A DNA stretch of 41,341 nt from Holophagaceae bacterium (GTDB lineage: Bacteria > Acidobacteriota > Holophagae > Holophagales > Holophagaceae): positions 1-41,341 of the forward strand of contig JANYAS010000172.1 of NCBI GenBank assembly GCA_025361205.1, in the 5' to 3' direction. Shown one piece after another: positions 8,542 to 17,900 of the stretch. Numbering within the stretch: the first letter of the stretch is position 1; the number at the start of each line of letters is the position of its first letter. The notes beneath the pieces are model-generated. The model was not told the DNA's origin and did not search any database. It worked only from the letters and a program-made list of their open reading frames with translations. The position numbers and the translations under genes were made by a program.

Positions 8542-10055
8542 GTGTCCCCGACTTCCGCGCCTTCCAGAACGGCCAAGTGCTTCCCATGGGCGACGTGCCG
8601 GAGCTCAGCTTCACCACCTTCCGGGATGCCATCGTCGAGGCGACCAAGGGCAATCTGCGGCTGGCTTGCCTGTGTGCCGATGCCAAACGTCGCCTCATCG
8701 CGGTCCTGGCCGATGATGCGAACCATACCCTCTGGGTGGGGCTCACCCGGTTGGAGTCCATGAGCTATCCGGCGCTCACGCCGGACTGTCCCCAGGCCCA
8801 CCTCTTCGAGCGGGAGATCGCCGAGCAGTACGGCCTCGTGCCCGAGGGCCACCCCTGGTTCAAGCCTGTGCGGTTCCACCAGCCCTGGGACGGCGCCGCA
8901 GATCCCTGGCGTCGCGCAGGAAACGTCCTTCCCGCCGTGATGAAATACTTTCAAGTCACCGGCGAGGAGGTCCACGAAGTTGCCGTGGGGCCGGTACATG
9001 CCGGGGTCATTGAGCCCTGCCACTTCCGGTTCCAGTGCCACGGCGAGAAGGTCTTCCACCTGGAGATCGCCCTGGGGTTCCAGCATCGCGGCATCGAACG
9101 GGCCCTCCTGGGCGGGCCCCATGCCCTGAGCCTGAAGCATGCGGAAACCGCCGCCGGGGATTCCAGCATCGCCCACGCCTGGGCCTATTGCCGGATTCTC
9201 GAAGGGCTCGCAGGCCTCCAGGTGCCGCCACGCTCCGAGCGGGTGCGGGGCGTAGCCCTGGAACTGGAGCGCATGGCCAACCATGTGGGCGACCTCGGGG
9301 CCATCTCCGGGGATGTGGGCTTCCTGCCCACGGCCTCCTTCTGCGGCCGCATCCGGGGCGACTGGTTGAACCTCAGCGCCGAGGTCTGCGGCAGCCGGCT
9401 GGGCCGTGACTGGCTGCGTCCCGGCGGGTTGCGCCAGGATCTGGAGCCCGCCCTGGCGGCGCGGCTGGCTCCCCGGGTGGCCCGGTCCTGGGAGGAGACC
9501 CGAGACGCCGTTGAACTGATGTGGGGGGCGGCCTCCGTCGCGATCCGGCTGGAGGCGGCGGGGGCCGTGGAGCCCCTCCAGGCGAGGGAGATCGGGCTGG
9601 TGGGCGTGGCGGCGCGGGCCTGCGGGATCGCCCTGGATGTGCGCCACGACCATCCCTTCGGCCCCTTCGTGGACCATGCCGTGGCCGTGTCCACGGCTCA
9701 GAGCGGCAACGCCCACTCTCGGGCCTGGGTGCGCTGGCTCGAACTGGCGGAGAGCCAGCGCTTCCTCATGGACGCCCTGGAAGCTTTGGCGGACCAACCG
9801 CCTGATGGGCCACCGACCAAACGCCCCTCCCTGGTCCCCCACAGCCTTTGTGTTTCTCTCACGGAGGGCTGGCGGGGCGAAGTGCTGCACCTGGCCCTGA
9901 CGGATGCCCAGGGGCGCTTTGCCCGCTACAAGATCGTGGACCCCTCCTTCCACAACTGGTTCGGTCTGGCCCTGGCCCTGCGGGGCGGCCAGATCTCCGA
10001 TTTCCCCCTCTGCAACAAGAGCTTCAACCTGTCCTGCTGCGGCCACGATCTGTGA
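8538..10055 (+). CDS. HycE/NuoCD-like large subunit lacking Ni-Fe ligands (Ehr type)
   Basis: This 505-aa protein fuses a NuoC-like domain (about 1-125; FEREIAEQYGLVPEGHP) to a NuoD/hydrogenase-large-subunit-like domain (about 145-505; GPVHAGVIEP, GFQHRGIERALLG). In true [NiFe] hydrogenases two CxxC pairs bind the metal. Here the first pair is replaced (AETAAGDSSIAHAWAYC, residues 202-218: Cys-Gly-Ile-Cys becomes Ala-Gly-Asp-Ser). The C-terminal pair is also broken (DFPLCNKSFNLSCCGHDL), leaving only Cys492, Cys500 and Cys501 in non-canonical spacing. It is therefore unlikely to make or use H2 and fits the energy-converting hydrogenase-related (Ehr) group. The substrate and electron partner are unknown. 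Confidence 0.87.
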   Translation: MSVPDFRAFQNGQVLPMGDVPELSFTTFRDAIVEATKGNLRLACLCADAKRRLIAVLADDANHTLWVGLTRLESMSYPALTPDCPQAHLFEREIAEQYGLVPEGHPWFKPVRFHQPWDGAADPWRRAGNVLPAVMKYFQVTGEEVHEVAVGPVHAGVIEPCHFRFQCHGEKVFHLEIALGFQHRGIERALLGGPHALSLKHAETAAGDSSIAHAWAYCRILEGLAGLQVPPRSERVRGVALELERMANHVGDLGAISGDVGFLPTASFCGRIRGDWLNLSAEVCGSRLGRDWLRPGGLRQDLEPALAARLAPRVARSWEETRDAVELMWGAASVAIRLEAAGAVEPLQAREIGLVGVAARACGIALDVRHDHPFGPFVDHAVAVSTAQSGNAHSRAWVRWLELAESQRFLMDALEALADQPPDGPPTKRPSLVPHSLCVSLTEGWRGEVLHLALTDAQGRFARYKIVDPSFHNWFGLALALRGGQISDFPLCNKSFNLSCCGHDL

Positions 10056-10062
10056 GACGCCC

Positions 10063-10839
10063 ATGATCCACATCCTCCTTTCCCGCTGGCGCCAGGGCCA
10101 TCGCACCCTTCCCTATCCAAAGGAGATTCCGACCCTGCCCGAGCGCTTCCGCGGCCGTCCCCGCATCCAGGCGGAGCTCTGCCCCGAGGGCTGCCACCTC
10201 TGCGCCGATGCCTGTGCCACGGAGGCCATCACCTTCGGGCCCAAGGGACCCCAGATCGACCTGGGCCGCTGCCTCTTCTGCCCCGACTGCGTGGAGGCCT
10301 GCCCGGAAGGCGCCATCCAGTACACCAGCGAGCATCGCCTGGCTACGCGCACCCGGGAGGACCTGGTCGTGGCCCCCGGCGAGGAGTACCGGCTGGCCGC
10401 AGCCCTGGACGCCGACTTGATGAGAATCTTCGGCCGCTCGCTGAAGCTGCGCGTGGTGAGCGCGGGCGGCTGCAACGGCTGCGAGGTGGACGTGAACGTG
10501 TTGGGCACCATCGCCTGGGACCTGGGTCGCTTCGGGATCCAGTATGTGGCCTCCCCCCGGCACGCCGACGGTCTGCTCATCTGCGGTCCCGTGACCCGGA
10601 ACATGGAACTGGCGCTGCGAAAGACCTACGACGCGGTTCCCGAGCCCAAACTCGTGATCGCGGTGGGCGCCTGCGCCATCCAGGGGGGCCCCTACTTCCA
10701 ACAGGAAGAACAGCTGGGCGGCGCTTCTGCGGTGCTGCCGGTGGACCTCTTCATCCCCGGCTGCCCGCCCCACCCCCTGACCATCCTGGACGGCCTGATT
10801 CGGCTGCTGGGACGGCTGGAGGCGAAGGGCCGGGTGTGA
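10063..10839 (+). CDS. Fusion of 2[4Fe-4S] ferredoxin and NuoB/HyfI-like small subunit
   Basis: This 258-aa protein carries electrons to the large subunit. Residues 40-51 hold a variant 4Fe-4S motif (Cys40, 44, 47, 51; C-x3-C-x2-C-x3-C) and residues 70-80 a regular one (Cys70, 73, 76, 80), equivalent to HyfH. Residues 130-258 are a NuoB/HyfI-like domain with the proximal-cluster cysteines Cys137 and Cys140 (GGCNGCE), Cys204 (VGACAIQGG) and Cys234 (IPGCPPHP). The two functions are separate genes (hyfH, hyfI) in E. coli. ATG 10063 lies 7 nt after the large-subunit stop; the upstream in-frame extension overlaps that gene and is rejected. Last gene of the operon. Confidence 0.88.
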   Translation: MIHILLSRWRQGHRTLPYPKEIPTLPERFRGRPRIQAELCPEGCHLCADACATEAITFGPKGPQIDLGRCLFCPDCVEACPEGAIQYTSEHRLATRTREDLVVAPGEEYRLAAALDADLMRIFGRSLKLRVVSAGGCNGCEVDVNVLGTIAWDLGRFGIQYVASPRHADGLLICGPVTRNMELALRKTYDAVPEPKLVIAVGACAIQGGPYFQQEEQLGGASAVLPVDLFIPGCPPHPLTILDGLIRLLGRLEAKGRV

Positions 10840-10851
10840 GTGTGAGGTCAG

Positions 10852-12105
10852 TTATGCGTAGAAGCCACGGTACTTCATGGCCTGGGCGACACGGTCGAGG
10901 GCCAGGATGTAGGCGCCGATGCGGGGGTTGGTCTTGTACTTGTCCGTGGTGGCGAAGGTGGCCTGGAAGGCATGGGTCATGTAGTCCACCAGCCGCTCGT
11001 TGATCTCGCGCTCGCGCCAATAGAAGCCCTGGCGATTCTGCACCCACTCGAAGTAGCTGACGGTGACGCCGCCGGCGTTGGCGAGGATATCGGGCACCAC
11101 GAGGACGCCGTGCTCCAGCAGGATGGGGTCGGCCTCGGGGGTGGTGGGGCCGTTGGCGCCCTCCACGATGATCTTGGCGCGCACCTGGGCGGCATTCTGT
11201 TCGGTGATCTGGTTCTCGGTGGCGGCGGGCACCAGGATGTCCACCGCGTGGGTGAGCAGGGCAGCGCCATCCATGGGCTCGGCACCCTTGAACCCGGTGA
11301 CGGTCCGCGCCTCGGCCACATGCTTGAGCAGGGCGTGGATGTCCAGGCCGCGATCGTTCTTAATGGCGCCCTTGAGGTCGCTGACGGCGATGATGCGGGC
11401 CCCGGCCTCGTGCAGCAGGCGCGCGGCCTGGCTGCCCACGTTGCCAAAGCCCTGCACGGCCACGGTGGCGCCAGCCAGGGGCTTGCCCAGCCGCTGCATG
11501 GCCTCCCGGGCCGTGATGAGAATGCCGCGACCGGTGGCCTCGTTGCGGCCCAGGCTGCCGCCGAGGCCCAGGGGCTTGCCGGTCACCACGGCGTTTTCGG
11601 TGTGGCGGACATGCATGGAATAGGTGTCCAGAACCCAGGCCATGGTCTGCGCGTCCGTGCCCATGTCGGGCGCGGGTACGTCCCGGTCGGGGCCGATGAT
11701 GTCCATGATCTCGGCGATGTAGCGACGGGTGAGCCGCTCCTTCTCGCCCAAGCTCAGCCGGTTGGGATCGCAAACAATGCCGCCCTTGCCGCCGCCGAAG
11801 GGGACATCCACCACGGCGGTCTTCCAGGTCATCCACGCGGCGAGGGCCTTGATCTCGTCCAGGGTGACGTTCATGTCATAGCGGATGCCGCCCTTGGCGG
11901 GGCCGCGGGCCACATTGTGCTGAACGCGGTAGCCCGTGAAGACCTCCCAGTGGCCGTTGTCCATGAGCACCGGCAGGCTCACGATCATGGAACGGTTGGG
12001 GGCCATGAAGACCTTGAAGAGCGCGTCGTCCAGTCCGTAGAGTTCGGACGCGACGCGCAAACGGGCCTGCATGGCCTCGAAGGCATTGGTCTGATTGGTC
12101 AGCAT
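10852..12105 (-). CDS. gdhA: Glu/Leu/Phe/Val dehydrogenase family, glutamate dehydrogenase
   Basis: This 417-aa cytoplasmic enzyme interconverts glutamate with 2-oxoglutarate and ammonia using NAD(P). The catalytic domain shows GPAKGGIRY (Lys71), WKTA (Lys95), PFGGGKGGI (Lys107) and PAPDMGT with the catalytic Asp. The C-terminal Rossmann domain has the dinucleotide motif GFGNVG. The length is typical for the hexameric bacterial or archaeal-type enzyme. An AGGAG lies upstream of ATG 12105. It follows rsfS by 12 nt and is probably the last gene of the rplU operon. It converges on the Ehr operon with only 12 nt between stops and no hairpin. Confidence 0.95.
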   Translation of the reverse strand: MLTNQTNAFEAMQARLRVASELYGLDDALFKVFMAPNRSMIVSLPVLMDNGHWEVFTGYRVQHNVARGPAKGGIRYDMNVTLDEIKALAAWMTWKTAVVDVPFGGGKGGIVCDPNRLSLGEKERLTRRYIAEIMDIIGPDRDVPAPDMGTDAQTMAWVLDTYSMHVRHTENAVVTGKPLGLGGSLGRNEATGRGILITAREAMQRLGKPLAGATVAVQGFGNVGSQAARLLHEAGARIIAVSDLKGAIKNDRGLDIHALLKHVAEARTVTGFKGAEPMDGAALLTHAVDILVPAATENQITEQNAAQVRAKIIVEGANGPTTPEADPILLEHGVLVVPDILANAGGVTVSYFEWVQNRQGFYWREREINERLVDYMTHAFQATFATTDKYKTNPRIGAYILALDRVAQAMKYRGFYA

Positions 12106-12117
12106 GGAGGTCTTCTC

Positions 12118-12492
12118 CTACGGACGGACATCGGATTCAGGGTGGGTCTCGGCGGGCAGCTCCAACTCGCGACCGGTATTCCATAGGCCCTCGAGGTTGT
12201 AGTGGCGGCGGGTATCTTCGTCCATGACGTGGACGACCAGGTTGCCGTAATCGAGGAGCACCCAGTTGCCATTGCTCTCGCCTTCGCGTGAGATGGGGCG
12301 CTCGCCAGTGAGCTTCAAGGCATCCTCGATGGCTTCAGAAATCGCCCTATTCTGGCGGTCGCTGCCCCCGCTCATGAAGGCGAAGACATCCGTGAAGCTG
12401 GCAACATCCTTCACGTCCACGAGGCGGATGCGGAAGGCTTTCTTGGACCGGGCGGCGTCGACGACGGTCGCAAGCCGGGAATCAAGGGTCAT
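12118..12492 (-). CDS. rsfS: Ribosomal silencing factor RsfS
   Basis: This 124-aa protein of the RsfS/Iojap family binds ribosomal protein L14 and blocks subunit joining when nutrients are short. Family landmarks are VASFTDVFAFMSGGSDRQN, NGNWVLLDYGNLVVHV and RRHYNLEGLW. It sits directly after nadD, the usual bacterial arrangement, and immediately before gdhA. Start ATG 12492 has a GGAG about 6 nt upstream. Confidence 0.95.
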   Translation of the reverse strand: MTLDSRLATVVDAARSKKAFRIRLVDVKDVASFTDVFAFMSGGSDRQNRAISEAIEDALKLTGERPISREGESNGNWVLLDYGNLVVHVMDEDTRRHYNLEGLWNTGRELELPAETHPESDVRP

Positions 12493-12509
12493 GCGGGCTC
12501 CAAAGCAGG

Positions 12510-13123
12510 CTAACGATACAGGTTTTCAGATCGGATGGTACCGAGAACTTGGGGAGGTAACCCGCCGGGATCGTCCTGCGGTGCGGTGCGAAGGCGGTCC
12601 CGGAGGGCCGAGGAAGCGAGGTCCAGGTCCGTGGTGGGGAGGGCCACCAGCTCGCCGGGTCGTCCGCTCCAGCGGGCGGACGCATGGAGCCCGGGCAGGG
12701 GGGGAACCTGGATGGGAGCTCCGGGGCGCAACGCCACGGCCACGGAAGCCAGCTCGAAGATGCGTGCCGCGTGCCGCCATTGGGGTAGCCCCGGCAACTG
12801 ATCGCTGCCCATGACGAGAATCCAGGCTGTCCCGGGTTCGCGCCTGGTCAGCGCTTCCAGGGTGTCCACGGTGTAGCTGGCGCCGCCCCGCTCGACTTCC
12901 AGGGGCTCCAGTCGGCAGCGCGGATCGAAGCCATCCAGGGCCTGGGCCAGGAGCTTGAGGCGGGCTTCGGCGTCGGGTCCACCCGGGTCGGGCTTGTGGG
13001 GACTGAGGGCCGAGGGCACGAAGCGCAGCTCATCCACGTCGAGCTGGTCAAGGGCTAGGCGCGCCAGTTTGAGGTGGCCCATATGGGGTGGATTGAAGGC
13101 CCCGCCCAGCAGGCCGATGCGCA

Positions 13124-13124
<1 letters not shown>
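12510..13124 (-). CDS. nadD: Nicotinate-nucleotide adenylyltransferase NadD
   Basis: This 204-aa enzyme makes nicotinate adenine dinucleotide from nicotinate mononucleotide and ATP in NAD synthesis. The nucleotidyltransferase signature GGAFNPPHMGH is at residues 7-17, and GSDQLPGL and the C-terminal SSALRDRL correspond to the SDxL and ISSTxIR motifs. It starts at GTG 13124, sharing one base with the obgE stop (TAGTG), so it is translationally coupled. It is followed by rsfS 17 nt downstream. Confidence 0.94.
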
Positions 13125-14191
<1,067 letters not shown>

Positions 14192-14209
14192 TCAGGGGCG
14201 GCGGGAATG

Positions 14210-14314
14210 AGCACAGGCCGGGCTACGCCCGGCCTGTGCTGGGGTTCCCGGGGGTGTGCGCGCAGCGCGCCCATAGCTCCTGGCAGCGCATGCGCTGCGA
14301 GGAGAACCCCCGGG
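14210..14314 (-). repeat. Two-hairpin 3' element after rpmA
   Basis: In the transcript sense (minus) this begins 6 nt after the rpmA stop. The first hairpin has the outer arms CCCGGGGGT/ACCCCCGGG (14247-14255 with 14306-14314) enclosing the 16-bp palindrome GCAGCGCATGCGCTGC. The second has a perfect 14-bp stem with a 3-nt loop at 14210-14240. No T-run follows, so it is not a classical Rho-independent terminator. The same architecture recurs after rplU, bamD and mrp and twice inside rlmN. Confidence 0.75.
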
Positions 14315-14320
14315 CAGCAT

Positions 14321-14581
14321 TCAACCTTCGACGGGATCGATGTGGATGAAGCGGCCGGAGCGCCCCTTGTCCTGGAAACGGACCTTGCCCAGGGTGAGGG
14401 CAAACAGGGTGTGGTCCTTGCCCATGCCGACATTGATGCCGGCCTTGAACTTGGTGCCGCGCTGGCGGACGAGGATGGAGCCGCCGGTGACGAGTTCGCC
14501 ACCGAATTCCTTCACGCCCAGGCGCTGGGAATGGGAATCGCGACCGTTACGGCTGGAACCGACGCCTTTTTTATGTGCCAT
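14321..14581 (-). CDS. rpmA: 50S ribosomal protein L27
   Basis: This 86-aa ribosomal protein lies near the peptidyl-transferase centre. The start [16 protein letters not shown] and [16 protein letters not shown] are diagnostic. It begins directly with MAHKKG, so there is no Firmicutes-type cleavable N-terminal extension. It is second in the rplU-rpmA-obgE operon. Intergenic spaces on both sides contain two-hairpin elements. Confidence 0.97.
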   Translation of the reverse strand: MAHKKGVGSSRNGRDSHSQRLGVKEFGGELVTGGSILVRQRGTKFKAGINVGMGKDHTLFALTLGKVRFQDKGRSGRFIHIDPVEG

Positions 14582-14636
14582 GGAAGTACCTCTTCAACAT
14601 CTGAATTTCGTCGACTGGGGTGGGAGAGGATGCGAG

Positions 14637-14700
14637 CGCGGGTTCATCCCGCGTGAGTATCGGAGGTCCGGGGGTGTTCGCGCAGCGCGGAACCCCTGGA
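14637..14700 (-). repeat. Two-hairpin 3' element after rplU
   Basis: It lies 5 nt after the rplU stop in the transcript sense. The first hairpin is 14667-14700, with arms TCCAGGGGTTC... and ...ACACCCCCGGA around a GCGC core. The second is CGCGGG-ATGAA-CCCGCG at 14637-14653, whose GCGGGATGAACCCGC core is shared with the copy after bamD. It fills the rplU-rpmA gap and could tune the ratio or stability of the two messages. Confidence 0.7.
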
Positions 14701-14705
14701 GGACA

Positions 14706-15017
14706 TCACCCCTTGATGGCCGTGATGCGGACTTCGGTGAAGTTCTGACGATGGCCCTGGGTACGCTGGTAGGTGGTGGTGCGCTTCTTCTTGAAGATGA
14801 TCACTTTCTTGGCGCGGTCGTGGGTGATGACCTCGGCCTCGACCGTGGCGCCCTCCAGCATGGGCTTACCGATCTGCAGGGCCCCATCGGTATCGATGAG
14901 GAGCACCTGATCGAAGGTGAAGGACTGCTTGGGATCCCTCGCCAGCGTTTCCACGCGGATGATGTCACCCTCGGCGACGCGGTACTGCTTCCCGCCGGTT
15001 TTGATGATTGCAAACAT
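14706..15017 (-). CDS. rplU: 50S ribosomal protein L21
   Basis: This 103-aa ribosomal protein binds 23S rRNA near L20. It starts with MFAIIKTGGKQYRV and ends with the L21 signature KKRTTTYQRTQGHRQNFTEV. ATG 15017 has AGAGG upstream; the longer frame reaching 15593 overlaps ubiD antisense and is not real. First gene of the operon, with a plausible sigma-70 promoter about 80-110 nt upstream. Confidence 0.97.
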   Translation of the reverse strand: MFAIIKTGGKQYRVAEGDIIRVETLARDPKQSFTFDQVLLIDTDGALQIGKPMLEGATVEAEVITHDRAKKVIIFKKKRTTTYQRTQGHRQNFTEVRITAIKG

Positions 15018-15096
15018 GGAAACCTCTGAAAGGGGGGCGTGTGGGCGGCAGTCCATCGGACGCGCTTGGGGGCCCACGGCCAGGGCAAGGCCCATC

Positions 15097-15125
15097 AGTA
15101 TGCGGGGGAAACCCTGTTCCCTCAA
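15097..15125 (-). promoter_or_regulatory. Putative sigma-70 promoter of the rplU operon
   Basis: On the minus strand TTGAGG (15125-15120) and CATACT (15102-15097) are separated by 17 nt, each matching four of six consensus bases. It lies about 80 nt before the rplU start in the divergent rplU/ubiD space, where a ribosomal-protein promoter is expected. Prediction by eye only. Confidence 0.45.
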
Positions 15126-15201
15126 GGAAAAATCCTGGCAGAGGGGGGGTTGGTTCCCAGGCTCAGGCCCGGGATGGGATGATCGGGATTCGGAGACTCC
15201 C

Positions 15202-16671
15202 ATGGGCCATGATTTCCAGTCCTTCCTGAAACAGCTTGAGGCGGCTGGCGAACTGGCCCGGGTGGCGGCGGTGGTGGATCCCCACCTTGAAATGGGCGCC
15301 ATCGCGGATCGGGTGTCCAAGCAACCGGGGGGCGGCAAGGCCCTGCTGTTTGAACATCCCGCGGGCAAGGCCATTCCCGTGGCCATGAACGTTTTCGGCA
15401 GTCTCAAGCGCATGCAGATGGCCCTGGATGTGGAGGGGGAACCCCGCGGCCTGGACGCCATCGGCGACCGCATCGAAAAGCTGGTGCAGAACGCCATGCC
15501 CAAGCCCGGCCTCGGCTTTTTCGAGAAGCTGGCCAAGCTGCCCATGCTGGCCGAAGTGGGCAACTGGATGCCGAAGACCGTGCGGAAGGGCATCTGTCAG
15601 GAGATCGTCCTGAAGGGCGACCAGGTGAAGCTCAGCGACCTGCCGGTGCTCACCACCTGGCCCGAGGATGGCGGCCCCTTCATTACGCTGGGGCTTAGCC
15701 ACACGCGCAATAAGCAGACCGGCCACCGCAACACCGGGCTCTACCGACTGCAGGTCTACGACGATCGGACGCTCGGCTTCCACACCCAGCTGCACCATGA
15801 CGGCGCCCGCAACCGCCACGGCTATGACCGCGACGAGCGCATGCCCGTAGCCGTGAGCTTCGGCGGCGACCCGGCCCTCACCTACGCCGCCACGGCGCCC
15901 CTGCCACCCTTCATCAGCGAGGTGATGTTCGCGGGCTTCCTGCGGGGCGAGGGCATCGAGATGGTGCCCTGCGTGACGAATGACCTGGAGGTACCGGCGA
16001 ATTCGGAGATCGTCATCGAAGGCTACGTGAACCCCGGCGAGTTGCGCCGCGAGGGTCCCTTCGGCGATCACACGGGCTACTACTCCCTGGCCGATGACTA
16101 TCCCGTGCTGCACGTGGAAGCCATCACCATGCGGAGGAACCCCGTGTTCCCCGCCACCATCGTGGGCCGCCCGCCCCAGGAGGATGCCTACCTGGGCCTG
16201 GCCACCGAACGCATCTTCCTGCCCCTGCTGCGCCTGGTGCTGCCGGAGATCCGGGACCTGCACCTGCCCGCCGCCGGAGCCTTCCACAACCTGGTGATCC
16301 TGAGCCTGAAAAAGGAATACCCGGGGCATCCCCAGAAGGTGATGAACGCCATCTGGGGCACGGGCCAGATCATGTTCACCAAGAGCGTCGTAGTAGTGGA
16401 CGAGGACATCGATCCCCACGACCTGAACGAAGTCCTCTTCCGCCTCACCAGCAACGTGGATCCCAAACGCGACATGCTCTTCACCGAGGGTCCGTTGGAC
16501 GTGCTGGATCACGCTGCCGACCGCTTCGCCTTCGGCAGCAAGGTGGGCATCGATGCCACCCGCAAGAACCGCCCCTGGGATGGCTATGCCCGCGAGTGGC
16601 CCAGGGATCTGGTGCTCCCCGAAGCGATCCTGGAGCGCGTCACCCGACGGTGGCGCGAGTACGGATTCTGA
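15202..16671 (+). CDS. UbiD-family prenylated-FMN-dependent decarboxylase
   Basis: This 489-aa protein of the UbiD family performs reversible (de)carboxylation of aromatic or unsaturated acids with prenyl-FMN. Visible landmarks are NTGLYRLQVYDDRT (cofactor/Mg site with Arg), the GFLRGEGIEMVPC segment, and EIVIEGYVNPGELRREGPFGD followed by HTGYYS, containing the conserved Glu and Asp/His residues. ATG 15202 follows GGAG at 15192. No ubiX is visible in the window, so it may serve ubiquinone/menaquinone (MqnP-route) synthesis or aromatic metabolism; the substrate is not deducible. A strong hairpin follows at 16703. Confidence 0.88.
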   Translation: MGHDFQSFLKQLEAAGELARVAAVVDPHLEMGAIADRVSKQPGGGKALLFEHPAGKAIPVAMNVFGSLKRMQMALDVEGEPRGLDAIGDRIEKLVQNAMPKPGLGFFEKLAKLPMLAEVGNWMPKTVRKGICQEIVLKGDQVKLSDLPVLTTWPEDGGPFITLGLSHTRNKQTGHRNTGLYRLQVYDDRTLGFHTQLHHDGARNRHGYDRDERMPVAVSFGGDPALTYAATAPLPPFISEVMFAGFLRGEGIEMVPCVTNDLEVPANSEIVIEGYVNPGELRREGPFGDHTGYYSLADDYPVLHVEAITMRRNPVFPATIVGRPPQEDAYLGLATERIFLPLLRLVLPEIRDLHLPAAGAFHNLVILSLKKEYPGHPQKVMNAIWGTGQIMFTKSVVVVDEDIDPHDLNEVLFRLTSNVDPKRDMLFTEGPLDVLDHAADRFAFGSKVGIDATRKNRPWDGYAREWPRDLVLPEAILERVTRRWREYGF

Positions 16672-16702
16672 TCGCGTCCTGCGACCTAGGCTGCTTCTGA
16701 TT

Positions 16703-16742
16703 CCTTCAGGCTCGGGCCCCATCCGGGGCCCGAGCCTGAAGG
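16703..16742. terminator. Bidirectional hairpin between ubiD and the minus-strand OMP gene
   Basis: A perfect 18-bp stem (CCTTCAGGCTCGGGCCCC and its complement) with a 4-nt loop lies between two convergent genes. No T-tract follows on either strand, but position and stability suggest shared termination. Confidence 0.7.
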
Positions 16743-16752
16743 TACGCGAGGG

Positions 16753-17286
16753 CTAAAAGCGGACCGTTACCGCCGCCTGCAGGGCATCCGCCTGGAAGCC
16801 ACTGGCAATCCTGGAACGCATCCACCGTCCCTCGGTGCCCACGGTGGCATTCCACTGGTAGCCCACGCCAGCGGCCAGGCCGACCTTGGTGGTGGCGTGG
16901 GCCATGGTGGAGGTACCGCCCTTGGTATCGAAGGACCAGCGCATGAGTGACGCGCCAGCGGTCAGGTAGAGGCCTTCGGGCTTGCCGGCAATGAAGTAGA
17001 GGTAGTCGCCGCCCAGGCTGAGGTAGGAGGCGGTCTGCTTGACGGTGGCGAAAGAGGCCTCCGGAAAGACGCTGTAGTCCAGGCGGGGACGCAGCATGTG
17101 GCCCTCACCCAGGTCGAAGGTGCCGTGAACGCCGAAACCCGGTCCGGGCTTGCTGTCCACATAGGTCTTGAGGTCGCCGAGGGGGACGTTCACCAGTCCC
17201 TGCACGCCATAGCGCGGAGCCTCGGCCTGGAGGGACAGGGTGGCTGCGGTGAGGATGGTCAGGGCGGGAATGGACAAGGTCTTCAT
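16753..17286 (-). CDS. Outer-membrane beta-barrel protein of unknown function
   Basis: This 177-aa protein has a signal peptide (MKTLSIPALTILTAATLSLQAEA) and then an amphipathic beta-rich sequence with repeated short Gly/Tyr/Trp strands ending in Phe (AVTVRF), like the small OmpW/OmpA-type 8-stranded barrels. The start at ATG 17286 has a good GGGAGGA ribosome site; a longer frame to 17331 is unnecessary. It is flanked by an AT-rich upstream region (17340-17430), where a promoter is likely. The function is unknown. Confidence 0.72.
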   Translation of the reverse strand: MKTLSIPALTILTAATLSLQAEAPRYGVQGLVNVPLGDLKTYVDSKPGPGFGVHGTFDLGEGHMLRPRLDYSVFPEASFATVKQTASYLSLGGDYLYFIAGKPEGLYLTAGASLMRWSFDTKGGTSTMAHATTKVGLAAGVGYQWNATVGTEGRWMRSRIASGFQADALQAAVTVRF

Positions 17287-17448
17287 GGTTCCTCCCGGGG
17301 ACGGCGAGCCTGAATGGAGCGCCCGGTGCACCCGCCCTCATATTTCCATAGATGGGGAGGTTGATGAGCGGGTTTTATTATTGAAAGGTGAGGCTAGAAT
17401 TAATGATCTAGTTTGAGTTAGACCCAGCGTTTGCGGGGTTATCTAACA

Positions 17449-17474
17449 AAAAGGCGCCCATACGGGCGCCTTTT
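17449..17474 (-). terminator. Rho-independent terminator of rplS
   Basis: An 11-bp stem (AAAAGGCGCCC / GGGCGCCTTTT) with a 4-nt loop is followed on the minus strand by TTTTTG, 17 nt after the rplS stop. It is the most canonical terminator in the window. Confidence 0.9.
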
Positions 17475-17490
17475 AAGGGAAAGGAAAGAG

Positions 17491-17850
17491 CTACTTGTCG
17501 TTCTCGACGCGGCGCTCTTTGAGGCGACCAGCCTTGCCAAGCTTATCGCGCAGGAAGTAGAGCTTGGCGCGCCGGACCTTGCCGTGACGGATGACTTCCA
17601 GCTTGTCGATGGTGGGGCTGTTCAAGGGGAAGATGCGCTCCACACCCACGCCGCTCGCGACCTTGCGAACGGTAAAGGAGGTGCGCATGCCGCCGCCCTT
17701 GATGCCGATGACGATGCCCTGGAAGAGCTGGATGCGCTCCTTCTCGCCTTCTTTCACCTTGACGTGCACCTTGACGGTGTCGCCGGGCTGAATGCGGGGC
17801 AGGTCGGTGCGAAGCAGAGTGGCTTCGAGACGATCGATGATGTTGCTCAT
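17491..17850 (-). CDS. rplS: 50S ribosomal protein L19
   Basis: This 119-aa ribosomal protein sits at the 30S-50S interface. Diagnostic segments are [41 protein letters not shown] and the C-terminal [23 protein letters not shown] 17850 (MSNIIDRLE) has AGGAG upstream. It follows trmD as in the classic rpsP-rimM-trmD-rplS operon, although rpsP and rimM are not adjacent here. Confidence 0.97.
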   Translation of the reverse strand: MSNIIDRLEATLLRTDLPRIQPGDTVKVHVKVKEGEKERIQLFQGIVIGIKGGGMRTSFTVRKVASGVGVERIFPLNSPTIDKLEVIRHGKVRRAKLYFLRDKLGKAGRLKERRVENDK

Positions 17851-17900
17851 GCGGGCTCCTGGGCCAGCGGTCCCTAACCTAAGCGGCGGACATGGCACGA

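Noticed and set aside
8538..10839. Functional [NiFe] hydrogenase-4 / formate hydrogenlyase
   Set aside because: The Ni-Fe ligand cysteines are missing, and no hyp maturation genes, endopeptidase or formate dehydrogenase gene is in the window.
10840..10851. Terminator between the Ehr operon and gdhA
   Set aside because: Only 12 nt and no hairpin; read-through into antisense is possible but not shown.
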